Counted from the stretch's first letter, positions 25,488-34,765 are shown. The stretch: DNA of 64,000 nucleotides from Peribacillus sp. FSL E2-0218 (GCF_037992945.1 NZ_CP150304.1:4726501-4790500); one strand, 5' to 3'. Notes: a model not told the origin generated them from the sequence alone. Program-made: numbers and translations.

Positions 25488-26798
25488 TTAAATCGATTGG
25501 GATGTCACCGAAACGATATCCGTCGCTTTCTGTATTGCCTGCTCCAAATCTTCTATCAAGTCATCTACATTTTCTATTCCGATGGATAGACGGACTTGAT
25601 CGGCGCTCACTCCGGATTTTGCCAAGCCTGCATCATTCAGCTGTTGATGGGTGGTGCTGGCGGGGTGGATGATTAAACTCTTCGCATCTCCCACATTCGC
25701 CACATGTGACCATAACTCCACCGAATTGATGAGCCTGGCCCCTGCTTCACGGTCTCCTTGAATCCCAAAGGTCACCACGGCTCCCGCACCCTTAGGCAGG
25801 TATTTATTCGCAAGCGCTTTATCTGGATGATCCTCATTGGCCGGATAGGATACCCATTTCACGGCAGGGTGGTTTTTCAAGTATTGTATGACGGTCTTGG
25901 TGTTAGCAAGATGCTCTTTCATCCTTACATGAAGCGTTTCAAGACCAAGCGTAAATTGGAAAGCACTTTGGGCGCTTAACGCAGGTCCTAAATCGCGGAG
26001 CAATTGCACCCGGGCTTTGGTAATGAAGGCCGCAGGGCCCACTGCATCGGCATAAACCAAGCCATCGTAGCTTGGGTCAGGCTCCGTGAAACCGGGGAAG
26101 TTCGGCGAGTTCCAGTTGAAATTGCCTCCATCCACGATGACACCGCCTAAAGTCGTTCCATTACCCAAAAGCCACTTCGTTGCGGAATGGATGACGATAT
26201 CCGCTCCAAAATCGATCGGTCTGCAAAGATACGGAGTAGCGAAGGTGTTATCGATGATCAATGGGATGTGGGCTTCGTGGGCGATCTTTGCCACCGCTTC
26301 AATATCGAGGACCCGCAAACTTGGATTTCCAATCGTTTCTGCAAATATGGCCTTTGTTCTTGGCGTAATTGCCCTTTTAAAATTCTCAGGATCATCAGGA
26401 GAAACGAATTTCACCTTAATTCCGTATTTAGGAAGGGTGTTTTCGAAAAGGTTATATGTTCCCCCATACAAGGTGGAGGCCGAAACGATTTCATCCCCTG
26501 CACCGGCAATATTGAGGATTGACAGTGAAATGGCAGCCATTCCGCTTGCAGTGGCCAATCCGCCGATTCCGCCTTCCAATAATGCCATTCTCTCCTCAAA
26601 AACGCTGACAGTTGGATTATGGAGACGTGTATATATATATCCCGTTTCCTTTAGACCAAATAAATTGGCTGCATGATCGGTATCTTTGAACAAGTATGCA
26701 TTGCTTTGATAAATCGGAACGGCACGTGCTCCAGTCTCATCTGCTTGCAGGCCACCATGAACACTCAATGTTTCGAAACGCAATTTTTTATCTGACAT
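25488..26798 (-). CDS. metY: O-acetylhomoserine sulfhydrylase (MetY-type)
   Basis: PLP enzyme of the Cys/Met metabolism family that adds sulfide to O-acetylhomoserine to give homocysteine. 436 residues, the longer size typical of MetY compared with MetB/MetC (about 390). Begins LRFETLSVHGGLQADETGARAVPIYQSNAYLF; PLP lysine in IHSATKWLLGNGT. Sits behind its own SAM riboswitch (26870-27013), supporting a methionine role. A MetZ/MetB activity cannot be fully excluded. Confidence 0.93.
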   Translation of the reverse strand: MSDKKLRFETLSVHGGLQADETGARAVPIYQSNAYLFKDTDHAANLFGLKETGYIYTRLHNPTVSVFEERMALLEGGIGGLATASGMAAISLSILNIAGAGDEIVSASTLYGGTYNLFENTLPKYGIKVKFVSPDDPENFKRAITPRTKAIFAETIGNPSLRVLDIEAVAKIAHEAHIPLIIDNTFATPYLCRPIDFGADIVIHSATKWLLGNGTTLGGVIVDGGNFNWNSPNFPGFTEPDPSYDGLVYADAVGPAAFITKARVQLLRDLGPALSAQSAFQFTLGLETLHVRMKEHLANTKTVIQYLKNHPAVKWVSYPANEDHPDKALANKYLPKGAGAVVTFGIQGDREAGARLINSVELWSHVANVGDAKSLIIHPASTTHQQLNDAGLAKSGVSADQVRLSIGIENVDDLIEDLEQAIQKATDIVSVTSQSI

Positions 26799-26869
26799 AC
26801 GCCTTCTCCTCTTCCTATATGGATTTCATTGAAAATATAAGCGGCCTTGGGAACGGTTCTTCACTTAAA

Positions 26870-27013
26870 CAAAAAAAACCACTTCCACAAGAAGAGGCTT
26901 TCATACACACCTCATCTTCCAGAGTCAACACTCTGCTGGAATTAGCACCGTATATATGTATACCGGTTGCCGGGCTTCGTCGGGCCAGTCCCTCCGCCAC
27001 TCTTGATAAGAAC
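26870..27013 (-). promoter_or_regulatory. SAM riboswitch (S-box) upstream of metY
   Basis: Minus strand: TTCTTATCAAGAGTGGCGG, then AGGGACTGGCCCGACGAAGC and CCGGCAACC, ending in a hairpin CCTCTTC / GAAGTGG followed by eight T (26871-26896). Same architecture as the metNPQ leader with a different variable arm. Confidence 0.95.
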
Positions 27014-27056
27014 TATTAAATTTTGACCTTTACATGCAACAGTTTTCCACATTCAA

Positions 27057-27085
27057 AATATAGCATTTTACCATTATCCAGTCAA
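27057..27085 (-). promoter_or_regulatory. Sigma-A-type promoter for metY
   Basis: TTGACT and TATATT with a 17-base spacer on the minus strand, about 45 bases before the S-box. Confidence 0.8.
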
Positions 27086-27143
27086 TCAATTGTTAGAATA
27101 TTCTTTGTTTTTTTATTCTGCCTCTCTACCTAGTTGCTATAAA

Positions 27144-27176
27144 GCCAAAAACCCAATCCGGTTTCCGTTTGGGTTT
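27144..27176 (-). terminator. Terminator after yusE
   Basis: AAACCCAA / TTGGGTTT stem then T residues on the minus strand, directly after the yusE stop. Confidence 0.75.
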
Positions 27177-27177
27177 C

Positions 27178-27501
27178 TCAGCTGATTTCCTTAAGCAATC
27201 CATACAGATACGGAACGGATTGAAAGGCATATATCTTTTTGTACAGTTGTCCTTCCTTGAACAGCAATAAACAGGGCACACTTTCGATTTCATATGTTTC
27301 GGCCATCCCTTGGACATAGTTCATATTCATTTTGCCTGCCATCATTTCCGGGAATAATTGCAAAGATATCGTCAGCATTTTCGACGCCACCTGACACGTG
27401 CCACATAAAGGCGTGTATAAATATAGGCAAAAGTTTTCCCCGCTTTCAATAGCAACCCGGCATTCTTCCTCATTCCATTCCTGCATCACTAAGTCGTTCA
27501 C
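27178..27501 (-). CDS. yusE: Thioredoxin-like protein YusE
   Basis: 107-residue thioredoxin-fold protein with the active-site motif CGTC (in LYLYTPLCGTCQVASKML) and the cis-proline loop ESVPCLLLF. No signal peptide, so cytosolic. Likely a thiol-disulfide exchange protein; its partner is unknown. Four bases after yusF, so in one transcript. The start (GTG at 27501 or ATG at 27486) is uncertain. Confidence 0.9.
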   Translation of the reverse strand: MNDLVMQEWNEEECRVAIESGENFCLYLYTPLCGTCQVASKMLTISLQLFPEMMAGKMNMNYVQGMAETYEIESVPCLLLFKEGQLYKKIYAFQSVPYLYGLLKEIS

Positions 27502-27504
27502 CCT

Positions 27505-27855
27505 TTAACTTAAAAATTTCATTTTAACATTCATGTTGGCAGCCAGAAGTACAGTTGCAATATGATGTTCCGGTGAGCTTTCCACTTCTTTGTACATTTT
27601 ATGAATGTACAGGTGGTTCGCCTCCGGCATTTCCCTTCGAAATTGCTTGCGCAGTTTTTCTCCCGATTCATCTGCATCAAAAAGGAGATACACATCCCGG
27701 TCCATCAATTCCTCCACCAATTCATCCAGTTTAGTGATGGAAATGGTTCCATTCGTACATCTTATTTCCACATCTTCATTTAAAACGGAGGCAACCTTTT
27801 TTCTGTCGGAACTGCCCTCTACAATGATCACCTTATCGAAATCGCCGCATTCCAT
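27505..27855 (-). CDS. yusF: Toprim-domain protein YusF
   Basis: Small Toprim-like protein (116 residues from ATG 27855, with GGAG upstream). KVIIVEGSSDRKKV carries the conserved Toprim glutamate, and YLLFDADESGEKLRKQF the DxD pair. Such small Toprim proteins (OLD/RnmV-like) are nucleases or act on RNA/DNA ends; RNase M5-type activity is possible but the protein is shorter. Role unknown. Confidence 0.88.
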   Translation of the reverse strand: MECGDFDKVIIVEGSSDRKKVASVLNEDVEIRCTNGTISITKLDELVEELMDRDVYLLFDADESGEKLRKQFRREMPEANHLYIHKMYKEVESSPEHHIATVLLAANMNVKMKFLS

Positions 27856-27906
27856 GTCATCACTCCATTTCACGAATTATGTGGACAACCGCCAAGCACG
27901 AAAGGA

Positions 27907-27943
27907 AAAAGAGAGCAGACCCTCTTAAGGGCCCCCTCTCCTT
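27907..27943 (-). terminator. Terminator of gcvH
   Basis: GAGAG ... CTCTC outer and CCCT-TTAA-GAGGG inner pairing immediately after gcvH, followed by TTTTTCC on the minus strand. Confidence 0.75.
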
Positions 27944-27947
27944 CGTT

Positions 27948-28331
27948 TTACCCGTTGATCAAGCTTTCATATTCTTCCGCGCTCATAAGTCCTTCAACAT
28001 CACTGCTGTTCGTTGGTTCAACGACGATCATCCATGCTTTTTCAAAAGGAGATTCATTCACATATTCAGGGTTGTCACTTAACTCATCGTTCACTTCGAC
28101 AACCTTGCCGCTGATCGGAGCATACAGCTCAGAAACGGTCTTTACCGATTCAACGCTTCCGAATGGCTCGTTGGCTTTAAGCTCGTCTCCAACTTCAGGA
28201 AGCTCGACGAAAACGATGTCCCCTAGCTCTGATTGGGCAAAAGCCGTTATCCCGATACGCACAGTACCATCTTCCGTTTTGACCCATTCATGTTCTTTCG
28301 TGTAACGAAGTTCTTTTGGTGTTGTTGTCAT
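27948..28331 (-). CDS. gcvH: Glycine cleavage system H protein
   Basis: 127-residue lipoyl carrier of the glycine cleavage system. The lipoyl lysine is Lys64 in GSVESVKTVSELYAPISG. In Bacillus GcvH also relays lipoyl groups to other 2-oxoacid complexes. Its lipoate depends on LipA (7904-8818). Single-gene transcript with its own terminator. Confidence 0.98.
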   Translation of the reverse strand: MTTTPKELRYTKEHEWVKTEDGTVRIGITAFAQSELGDIVFVELPEVGDELKANEPFGSVESVKTVSELYAPISGKVVEVNDELSDNPEYVNESPFEKAWMIVVEPTNSSDVEGLMSAEEYESLING

Positions 28332-28426
28332 TATTAATTCCCTCCATATGTATAGCTTATTTTTCTATTACATTATAAGGTAGAAATATTATTTAAGTAA
28401 GGAATTAACCAAATTTTTGTATAATT

Positions 28427-28783
28427 TTAGTTCCATACCTGTTCGAATTGCTCTTCTTTGAAACCTACTGTCACTTTCGTACCATCCGTAACAATCGGCC
28501 TTTTCAGAAGCATCCCATCAGTCGCCAATATATCAAGCATTTCGGCTTCGGTAGCTTCCTTAAGCTTATCCTTCAAGCCCAGCTCGCGATATTTTTGTCC
28601 GCTAGTATTGAAAAACTTCTTCAACTCCAACCCGCTCGTTTTATACAATTGTTCGATTTCGGTTCGGGAAGGCGGATTTTCCGCTATATGGATCGCTTCA
28701 TATTGCAGTTCATGATGATCCAGCCACTTCTTCGCATTGCGGCATGTGCCGCATTTTGGGTACCAGTATAATATTAAGCCCAT
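28427..28783 (-). CDS. yusI: ArsC/Spx-family protein YusI
   Basis: 118 residues from ATG 28783 (GGTGG upstream). Thioredoxin-like ArsC/Spx fold: MGLILYWYPKCGTCRNAKKWL carries C11-x-x-C14, and KRPIVTDGTKVTVGFKEEQF is typical of the C-terminal region. It is closer to the YusI/YffB-like branch than to Spx, since the RNA polymerase-contacting features of Spx are not evident. Possible oxidoreductase; unproven. Confidence 0.88.
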   Translation of the reverse strand: MGLILYWYPKCGTCRNAKKWLDHHELQYEAIHIAENPPSRTEIEQLYKTSGLELKKFFNTSGQKYRELGLKDKLKEATEAEMLDILATDGMLLKRPIVTDGTKVTVGFKEEQFEQVWN

Positions 28784-28860
28784 CGTTTCACCACCTATCA
28801 ATAGAATACCCGTTTTCACCAAGCAATACAACGAAATGCACCGGATTTGAACAAAGGAAA

Positions 28861-28892
28861 TAAAGGGAATGCCCATTGCGGACATTCCCTTC
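28861..28892 (-). terminator. Terminator of the fad operon
   Basis: Perfect 9-bp stem AAGGGAATG / CATTCCCTT followed by TTATTTCC on the minus strand, just after fadE. Confidence 0.85.
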
Positions 28893-28910
28893 ATTGAACC
28901 ATTTCATTGC

Positions 28911-30698
28911 TTATAGCGCGTATTTTTCCGTTTCGATTACCTTGACGGACGCTTCACGTTTTTTCGCAATGACATTGATTGGGGTATGTCTTGTCAACTT
29001 GCGAAGCGAAGAAAGCATGATGCGTAAAGTATCACCCGTTTCTACGGCAATCAAGGTTTCCTTTGCATGCTGTTCAAGTTCATTGAATGCTTCTTGAACG
29101 AAAATTTCAGTGTAAAGCACCTTTTGTTTGTTCTTCTCCAAACCAGTAGCCGCAATCGCTTTTTCCGTACGTAATACGACCGATTCCGCAGCATACGCAA
29201 GCGATACGATGTCCGCAATGTTGGAAAGGATTTCTTGCTCTTGATCAAGTTTTTTGCCGAACTTTTGCGCAGCGAGGCCAGCTGCCAAAATACCGATTTT
29301 CTTGGCGTTTCTAACAAGCATTTTTTCTTGTGCCAAAGGCTCGTCGCCAGGCTCTTCCGGCATCATCATCATTAATTCTTCCTGCAATCCTTGAGCCTTT
29401 TGAAGAAGCGGCAACTCCCCTTTAAGAGCCTTCTTCAGGAATGTCCCCGGAACAAGCAGGCGATTGATTTCATTCGTACCTTCAAAAATCCGGTTAATGC
29501 GGGAATCACGATACGCTTTTTCAATTTCGTATTCCTGCATGAAACCATAACCGCCATGTAGCTGTACGCCTTCGTCCGTTACGTAATCCAATACTTCGGA
29601 AGCGAAGAATTTATTCAATGAACACTCAATCGCATATTCTGCAACCGCAGCCGCCATTGATTTGCCATCTTTCACTTGTTCGTCCGTCAGCTTGCTTTGC
29701 CTTTGTTCGTAAAGACCGACAGTACGGTATACCGAGCTTTCCGCTGCATATATTTTTGCAGCCATCGTTGCAAGCTTCTCCTTAGTCAAATTAAAATCGG
29801 AAATTTTCGTTTTGAACTGTTGGCGTTGATTCGTATAAGCTGCTGTAATTTCAAGAGCGCGTTTAGATCCGCCGACAGCACCCACACCTAATTTATAACG
29901 GCCGATATTCAAGATATTGAAGGCGATGACGTGTCCTTTACCGGCTACACCCAAAAGATTTTCAACCGGCACCTGAACATCTTCAAGGATTAAAGTACGG
30001 GTAGAAGAGCTTTTGATGCCCATTTTCTTCTCTTCCGCACCAGTGGATACACCCTTATATTCACGCTCGACAATGAAGGCAGAGAATTGTTCGCCATCGA
30101 TTTTGGCGTATACAACGAAGACATCTGCAAAGCCTGCATTAGTGATCCATTGTTTTTCTCCATTTAAAATATAGTGTGTGCCTTCGGCATTCAATTTCGC
30201 TGTCGTTTTCGCTCCTAGAGCATCAGATCCAGAGCTTGGCTCCGTTAAAGCATAAGCCGCGATTTTCTCACCAGTTGCCAATAAAGGGAGATATTTTTTC
30301 TTTTGTTCTTCATTACCGAATAATACGATTGGCAATGAGCCGATCCCTACATGTGCACCGTGCGTAATGCCGAAGCCGCCTGAAAGAGCCATTTTTTCCG
30401 TTATTAACGCAGAGCTGATTTTATCAAGTCCCAACCCGCTATATTCCTCAGGAACATCAGCACCCAATAAACCAATTTCTCCTGCATCTTTCAGTAATTT
30501 TACCGAACGGTCGAATTCGTGGTTTTCTATATGTTCAACTTGCGGCAAAATTTCATTCAAAACGAAATCTTCAGTAGTTTTGGCGATCATTTTATGTTCA
30601 TCTGTATAATCTTCCGGTGTGAATACTTGATCATACGTAATATCTTCTACTAAAAAGGCTCCACCTTTAATGAGGTTTTCTGTTGTTTGATTGGACAT
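28911..30698 (-). CDS. fadE: Acyl-CoA dehydrogenase FadE
   Basis: FAD enzyme for the first step of fatty-acid beta-oxidation. From ATG 30698 (AGGAGG upstream) it is 595 residues, the long YusJ type with a C-terminal extension. Motifs: AYALTEPSSGSDALGAKTTA, LHGGYGFMQEYEIEKAYRDSRINRIFEGTNEINR. Third gene of fadB-fadA-fadE under one promoter with a FadR box. Confidence 0.96.
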   Translation of the reverse strand: MSNQTTENLIKGGAFLVEDITYDQVFTPEDYTDEHKMIAKTTEDFVLNEILPQVEHIENHEFDRSVKLLKDAGEIGLLGADVPEEYSGLGLDKISSALITEKMALSGGFGITHGAHVGIGSLPIVLFGNEEQKKKYLPLLATGEKIAAYALTEPSSGSDALGAKTTAKLNAEGTHYILNGEKQWITNAGFADVFVVYAKIDGEQFSAFIVEREYKGVSTGAEEKKMGIKSSSTRTLILEDVQVPVENLLGVAGKGHVIAFNILNIGRYKLGVGAVGGSKRALEITAAYTNQRQQFKTKISDFNLTKEKLATMAAKIYAAESSVYRTVGLYEQRQSKLTDEQVKDGKSMAAAVAEYAIECSLNKFFASEVLDYVTDEGVQLHGGYGFMQEYEIEKAYRDSRINRIFEGTNEINRLLVPGTFLKKALKGELPLLQKAQGLQEELMMMMPEEPGDEPLAQEKMLVRNAKKIGILAAGLAAQKFGKKLDQEQEILSNIADIVSLAYAAESVVLRTEKAIAATGLEKNKQKVLYTEIFVQEAFNELEQHAKETLIAVETGDTLRIMLSSLRKLTRHTPINVIAKKREASVKVIETEKYAL

Positions 30699-30735
30699 AT
30701 TATTTCCTCCTAAATGAATAATGATCATTGAATCC

Positions 30736-30761
30736 CCCGGAAGCAGCTGAAGGCTTCCGGG
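30736..30761 (-). promoter_or_regulatory. Stem-loop between fadA and fadE
   Basis: A perfect 9-bp stem CCCGGAAGC / GCTTCCGGG with an 8-base loop in the 72-base fadA-fadE gap, without a T-tail. Could protect or process the operon mRNA rather than terminate it. Confidence 0.6.
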
Positions 30762-30770
30762 AGGATGGAA

Positions 30771-31949
30771 TTATGCTAATAATTCAAAGACTCCAGCAGC
30801 ACCCATACCGCCGCCGATACACATTGTCACGACTCCGAATTGCTGGTTTCTCCGCTTCATTTCATGTAAAAGGCTCAATGTCAATTTGGCTCCCGAACAG
30901 CCAAGCGGATGTCCTAAGGCAATCGCTCCGCCATTCACATTGACAATCTCTTCATTCAATCCGAGCTCACGAATGATCTGGATCGATTGAGAAGCGAAGG
31001 CTTCATTCAATTCAAACAAACCAATATCGGATAGTTCAAGACCTGCTAGTTTTAAAGCTTTCGGAATGGCAGCGATCGGACCGATCCCCATAATCTCTGG
31101 CGGTACACCAGCCACTGCAAAGGAACGGAACTTTCCAATCGGCTTCATTCCCAATGAAGATGCCTTCTCCCCATCCATGACCATGACCGCGGCAGCTCCA
31201 TCACTCGTTTGCGATGAATTCCCTGCCGTGACGGATCCGGTAACGGAGAATGCTGGTCTCAGTTTTTTTAATACGTCCGTCGTCGTTCCTGCACGCACAC
31301 CTTCATCTTGTGCAAATGTGAATGACTGTTCCTTCAATTTAAGATCTGGCCCAACCGAGCGAAGGGTTACATCAACCGGTACGATTTCGTCGTTAAATTT
31401 CCCTTCGGCAATGGCCTTGGCCGCCCTTTGGTGGCTTCTTACGGCAAAGGCATCTTGATCGTCACGGGAGATGCCATATTTTTTTGCAACAGCCTCAGCC
31501 GTGTGGCCCATCCCCATATAATATTCAGGGGCGGTTTCCGCAAGCTGCGCATTCGGACGTGTCACATGTCCCATCATCGGTACAAGGCTCATCGACTCTG
31601 CACCGCCGGCAATGACCGTATCGCTTTGGCCGAGCATGATTCTCTCCGCTCCATACGCAATGCTTTGAAGCCCGCTTGAGCAATAACGATTGATGGTTAT
31701 GGCCGGTACTGTGTAAGGCAATCCTGCCAATGCGCCGATGTTGCGCGCCATGTTCAGTCCTTGCTCCGCCTCGGGCATCGCACAGCCGATAATCAGATCA
31801 TCAATGTTCCCTTCATAATTTCCTGCACGTTTTAACGTTTCCTTTACAACCAATGCTCCTAGGTCATCTGGACGAACATTAGCAAGAGAACCTTTCTTCG
31901 CTCTTCCTACCGGAGTCCTTGCTCCAGCAACTATTACCGCTTCTTTCAT
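30771..31949 (-). CDS. fadA: Acetyl-CoA C-acyltransferase FadA (thiolase)
   Basis: Thiolase that cleaves 3-ketoacyl-CoA. 392 residues. Nucleophilic cysteine in NRYCSSGLQSIAYGAERI; C-terminal NVNGGAIALGHPLGCSGAKL and MCIGGGMGAAGVFE contain the catalytic His and Cys. Partner of FadB encoded upstream. Confidence 0.97.
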   Translation of the reverse strand: MKEAVIVAGARTPVGRAKKGSLANVRPDDLGALVVKETLKRAGNYEGNIDDLIIGCAMPEAEQGLNMARNIGALAGLPYTVPAITINRYCSSGLQSIAYGAERIMLGQSDTVIAGGAESMSLVPMMGHVTRPNAQLAETAPEYYMGMGHTAEAVAKKYGISRDDQDAFAVRSHQRAAKAIAEGKFNDEIVPVDVTLRSVGPDLKLKEQSFTFAQDEGVRAGTTTDVLKKLRPAFSVTGSVTAGNSSQTSDGAAAVMVMDGEKASSLGMKPIGKFRSFAVAGVPPEIMGIGPIAAIPKALKLAGLELSDIGLFELNEAFASQSIQIIRELGLNEEIVNVNGGAIALGHPLGCSGAKLTLSLLHEMKRRNQQFGVVTMCIGGGMGAAGVFELLA

Positions 31950-32028
31950 GAGGATCCCCCTAACTCATTTTTAAGCTATCAATCCATTAAGCTTCTTTTT
32001 TGTTTTCACCATCTATTCCAGCCAAACA

Positions 32029-34419
32029 TCAGTTGCGAAGTGGTTTTCCTTTAACGAGCATGTGCTGCATCCTTGCTTGGGATTTCGGAGTCGAAATCAG
32101 TTTCAGGAACGCTTGTTTCTCAAGGTTCAAGATATACTGTTCATCCACTTCCGTACCATATGGAAGTTTGCCCCCGGAGAGGACGTATGCAAGCTCTTTC
32201 GCTATCACAAGATCATGTTCGGATAAGAATCCGGAAAGGCGCATCGATTCCGCCCCCAATAGAAGTGCGGCATATCCCGTTTCGCCCACGACAGGAATCT
32301 TCGTCCGGACTGGAGCGGTATACCCTTGTTCATGCATGGAAAGTACTGCCTGCTTCGCATCATACAGCTGATGGTCCGCATTCACGCTGATTCCATCAGT
32401 GGAATTGAGGAAATTATTCCCGCGTGCCTCCTCGGCGGATGTCGAAACTTTTGCCATCGCGACCGTTTCAAAAACTTGGTTGGCGACTTTCTGCAAGTCA
32501 AAGTCGACGCCCTTTGGCATATTCTTCAACGTTTTCACGTAAAGCTCCTTCGTTCCGCCACCGCCTGGGATCAACCCGACACCAGCTTCGACAAGGCCCA
32601 TATAGGTTTCTGTCGTCGCCTGGATGCGTGCAGCAGGAAGCGATACTTCGGCACCGCCGCCAAGAGTCATATTGAACGGAGCCACCACTACAGGAACGGC
32701 ACTGTACTTAATTTTCAGCATGGCCTTTTGGAATTGGCTGATGACCATATCCAGTTCGAAAATATTGTCATCCTGCGCTTCCATCAGCATCATCGCAATA
32801 TTGGCACCTACGCAGAAGTTTTTGCCTTGATTTCCGATTACCAAGCCTTTGAAATTCGCTTCCGCTTCATCGACTGCCGCATTGATCATTTGCATGATAT
32901 CAAGACCGATTGCATTATTCGGAGATGTGAATTCCAGCAGAGCAACCCCATCGCCGATATCGATCAAGCTTGCACCGCTGTTTTTCTTGATGACGCCCTT
33001 TTGCTTCTTGATCGCTTTAAGATTGATCACTTTAGGGTTTTCGACAAGCTCTTTATATTCACCATTATCATAGTAATGATTGACGCCATTTTCCTCTTTA
33101 TAGAATGAAGTGATTCCTTTGGCGAGCATTTCCTTCACCCATTGAGGGACCATGACACCCTCGGATTCCATCCTTGCCACAGATTTCTCTACACCGATGG
33201 CATCCCAAGTTTCAAAAGGACCCGTGGACCATCCGAAGCCCCATTTCATCGCTTGATCGATTGCCACGATATCATCGGCGATGTCGCCAAGCAGTTGGGC
33301 AGAGTACACAAGCACCGGATTCAGCACGTTCCACAGCAATTGGCCGGTTCGGTCATCACTATAAACAAGCGCTTTCATTTTGTTTGCCAAGCCCTTGGCC
33401 TGTTTAGCACTTTCAATGGAAGGCGTTTTTAGTTTCTTTCGTGCTTCATACTCAAGAGTCTCGGGATTCAATTCAAGGATCTCCTTGCCTTTTTTCAAGA
33501 AGAAGCCTTGGCCTGACTTGCTTCCAAGCCATCCCTTCTCTAGCATTTCTTTCATGAAAGCAGGAATGCTGAAAACTTCTTTTTCTTCCCCGTCCACTTG
33601 GTCATAAACGTTTTTCGCAACATGGGCGAAAGTATCCAAGCCAACTACATCGAGTGTACGGAAAGTCGCGCTAGTGGCCCTTCCGATCAGCGGGCCGGTT
33701 ACGGAATCGACTTCACCAACACTGTAGCCGCCTTTTTGCATTTCCCGGAGAGTGACCAACAAGCCGTAGGTGCCAATCCGGTTTGCGATGAAGTTTGGTG
33801 TATCCTTGGCTTCGACGACCCCTTTTCCGAGTACATCCTCGCCAAATTGTTTCATATATTCAAGCACTTCTGGAGAAGTTGCTTTAGTAGGTATGATTTC
33901 CAGCAATTTTAGGTAGCGCGGCGGATTGAAGAAGTGTGTTCCCAGGAAATGCTTTTGGAAATCCTCTGAACGGCCTTCCTTCATCGCCTCGATTGAAATT
34001 CCGGATGTATTCGACGAAATAATGCTTCCAGGCTTACGATGCTCATCAACTTGGGCAAAGACACTTTTCTTCACTTCCAGCTTCTCGACGACCACTTCGA
34101 TGACCCAATCGACATCCTTTAAACGGCTAATATCATCTTCCAGGTTTCCCGCCTCGATCAACGCAAGATTTCCCTTTGCCGATAGCGGTGCCGGCTTTTG
34201 TTTTAAAAGCTTAGTAATCGCAGTTTGACTGATGCGGTTACGTACTTGTTTATGTTCTAATGTTAGTCCCTTTTTCTTTTCATCCTCTGTAAGTTCACGA
34301 GGTACAATATCCAATAATAAAGTCGGAATGCCGATGTTAGCAAGGTGTGCAGCAATCCCTGATCCCATAACTCCTGACCCTAGAACAGCAGCCTTTCGTA
34401 TTTGTCGAACCAAGTTCAT
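32029..34419 (-). CDS. fadB: FadB, 3-hydroxyacyl-CoA dehydrogenase/enoyl-CoA hydratase
   Basis: Bifunctional beta-oxidation enzyme. From ATG 34419 (AAGGGGG upstream) it has 796 residues: Rossmann turn GSGVMGSG at residues 14-21, two dehydrogenase domains (HFFNPPRYLKLLEIIPT), and a C-terminal crotonase domain (LVIGNQGKNFCVGANIAMML, GGGAEVSLPAARIQA). Order dehydrogenase-then-hydratase is the YusL type. Promoter at 34499-34527 and FadR box at 34440-34457 lie just upstream. Confidence 0.97.
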   Translation of the reverse strand: MNLVRQIRKAAVLGSGVMGSGIAAHLANIGIPTLLLDIVPRELTEDEKKKGLTLEHKQVRNRISQTAITKLLKQKPAPLSAKGNLALIEAGNLEDDISRLKDVDWVIEVVVEKLEVKKSVFAQVDEHRKPGSIISSNTSGISIEAMKEGRSEDFQKHFLGTHFFNPPRYLKLLEIIPTKATSPEVLEYMKQFGEDVLGKGVVEAKDTPNFIANRIGTYGLLVTLREMQKGGYSVGEVDSVTGPLIGRATSATFRTLDVVGLDTFAHVAKNVYDQVDGEEKEVFSIPAFMKEMLEKGWLGSKSGQGFFLKKGKEILELNPETLEYEARKKLKTPSIESAKQAKGLANKMKALVYSDDRTGQLLWNVLNPVLVYSAQLLGDIADDIVAIDQAMKWGFGWSTGPFETWDAIGVEKSVARMESEGVMVPQWVKEMLAKGITSFYKEENGVNHYYDNGEYKELVENPKVINLKAIKKQKGVIKKNSGASLIDIGDGVALLEFTSPNNAIGLDIMQMINAAVDEAEANFKGLVIGNQGKNFCVGANIAMMLMEAQDDNIFELDMVISQFQKAMLKIKYSAVPVVVAPFNMTLGGGAEVSLPAARIQATTETYMGLVEAGVGLIPGGGGTKELYVKTLKNMPKGVDFDLQKVANQVFETVAMAKVSTSAEEARGNNFLNSTDGISVNADHQLYDAKQAVLSMHEQGYTAPVRTKIPVVGETGYAALLLGAESMRLSGFLSEHDLVIAKELAYVLSGGKLPYGTEVDEQYILNLEKQAFLKLISTPKSQARMQHMLVKGKPLRN

Positions 34420-34439
34420 ATCCCCCTTACGCAATGTAT

Positions 34440-34457
34440 TGAATGAATGCTCATTCA
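34440..34457 (-). promoter_or_regulatory. FadR binding site
   Basis: TGAATGAATGCTCATTCA, matching the Bacillus FadR consensus TGAATGAMTANTMATTCA closely. It lies 21 bases upstream of the fadB ATG and about 35-50 bases past the predicted start point, a position where a bound TetR-type repressor would block elongation. Acyl-CoA would relieve repression (known for FadR). Confidence 0.88.
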
Positions 34458-34498
34458 TTTTTAATCCAAAAAAATTTTGAATATTTTTTCTTATTACT

Positions 34499-34527
34499 AA
34501 TATAGAATATATTTGGAAATTCCGCAA
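34499..34527 (-). promoter_or_regulatory. Sigma-A-type promoter of fadB-fadA-fadE
   Basis: TTGCGG and TATATT with a 17-base spacer on the minus strand. Confidence 0.72.
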
Positions 34528-34622
34528 TGATTAAACAGGAAAAAAATATTTTTTTATCCATCTTCCTTTGGTTATTTCTTCACTATTCAGTAGAAAATAA
34601 CGAGCAGGAGGTGACCTATAAA

Positions 34623-34754
34623 ATGAAACGTAAAAATAATCCTTCCAAAGCGGCTGTTAGTGCAGCAAGCGTCAAAGGCAATGCTGGCCCTGGCGGCGAA
34701 CGTCAGCATGGGATCAACAAAGTGAACAGCCAGAACAATCAGTTCAAAAAATAA
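34623..34754 (+). CDS. yuzL: YuzL-family small protein
   Basis: 43 residues, MKRKNNPSKAAVSAASVKGN then a Gly/Asn/Gln-rich tail. AGGAGGTGA lies just before the ATG, a near-perfect ribosome site. The NPSKA-x-S-A-A-S-V-x-GNAGP pattern fits the YuzL family, which sits in this place beside yusL in B. subtilis and is probably a minor spore protein. Transcribed opposite to fadB. Confidence 0.85.
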   Translation: MKRKNNPSKAAVSAASVKGNAGPGGERQHGINKVNSQNNQFKK

Positions 34755-34765
34755 ACGTCCTTCAC

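Noticed and set aside
33598..33912. Long plus-strand frames opposite fadB
   Set aside because: Antisense shadows typical of high-codon-bias genes; no ribosome sites or families.
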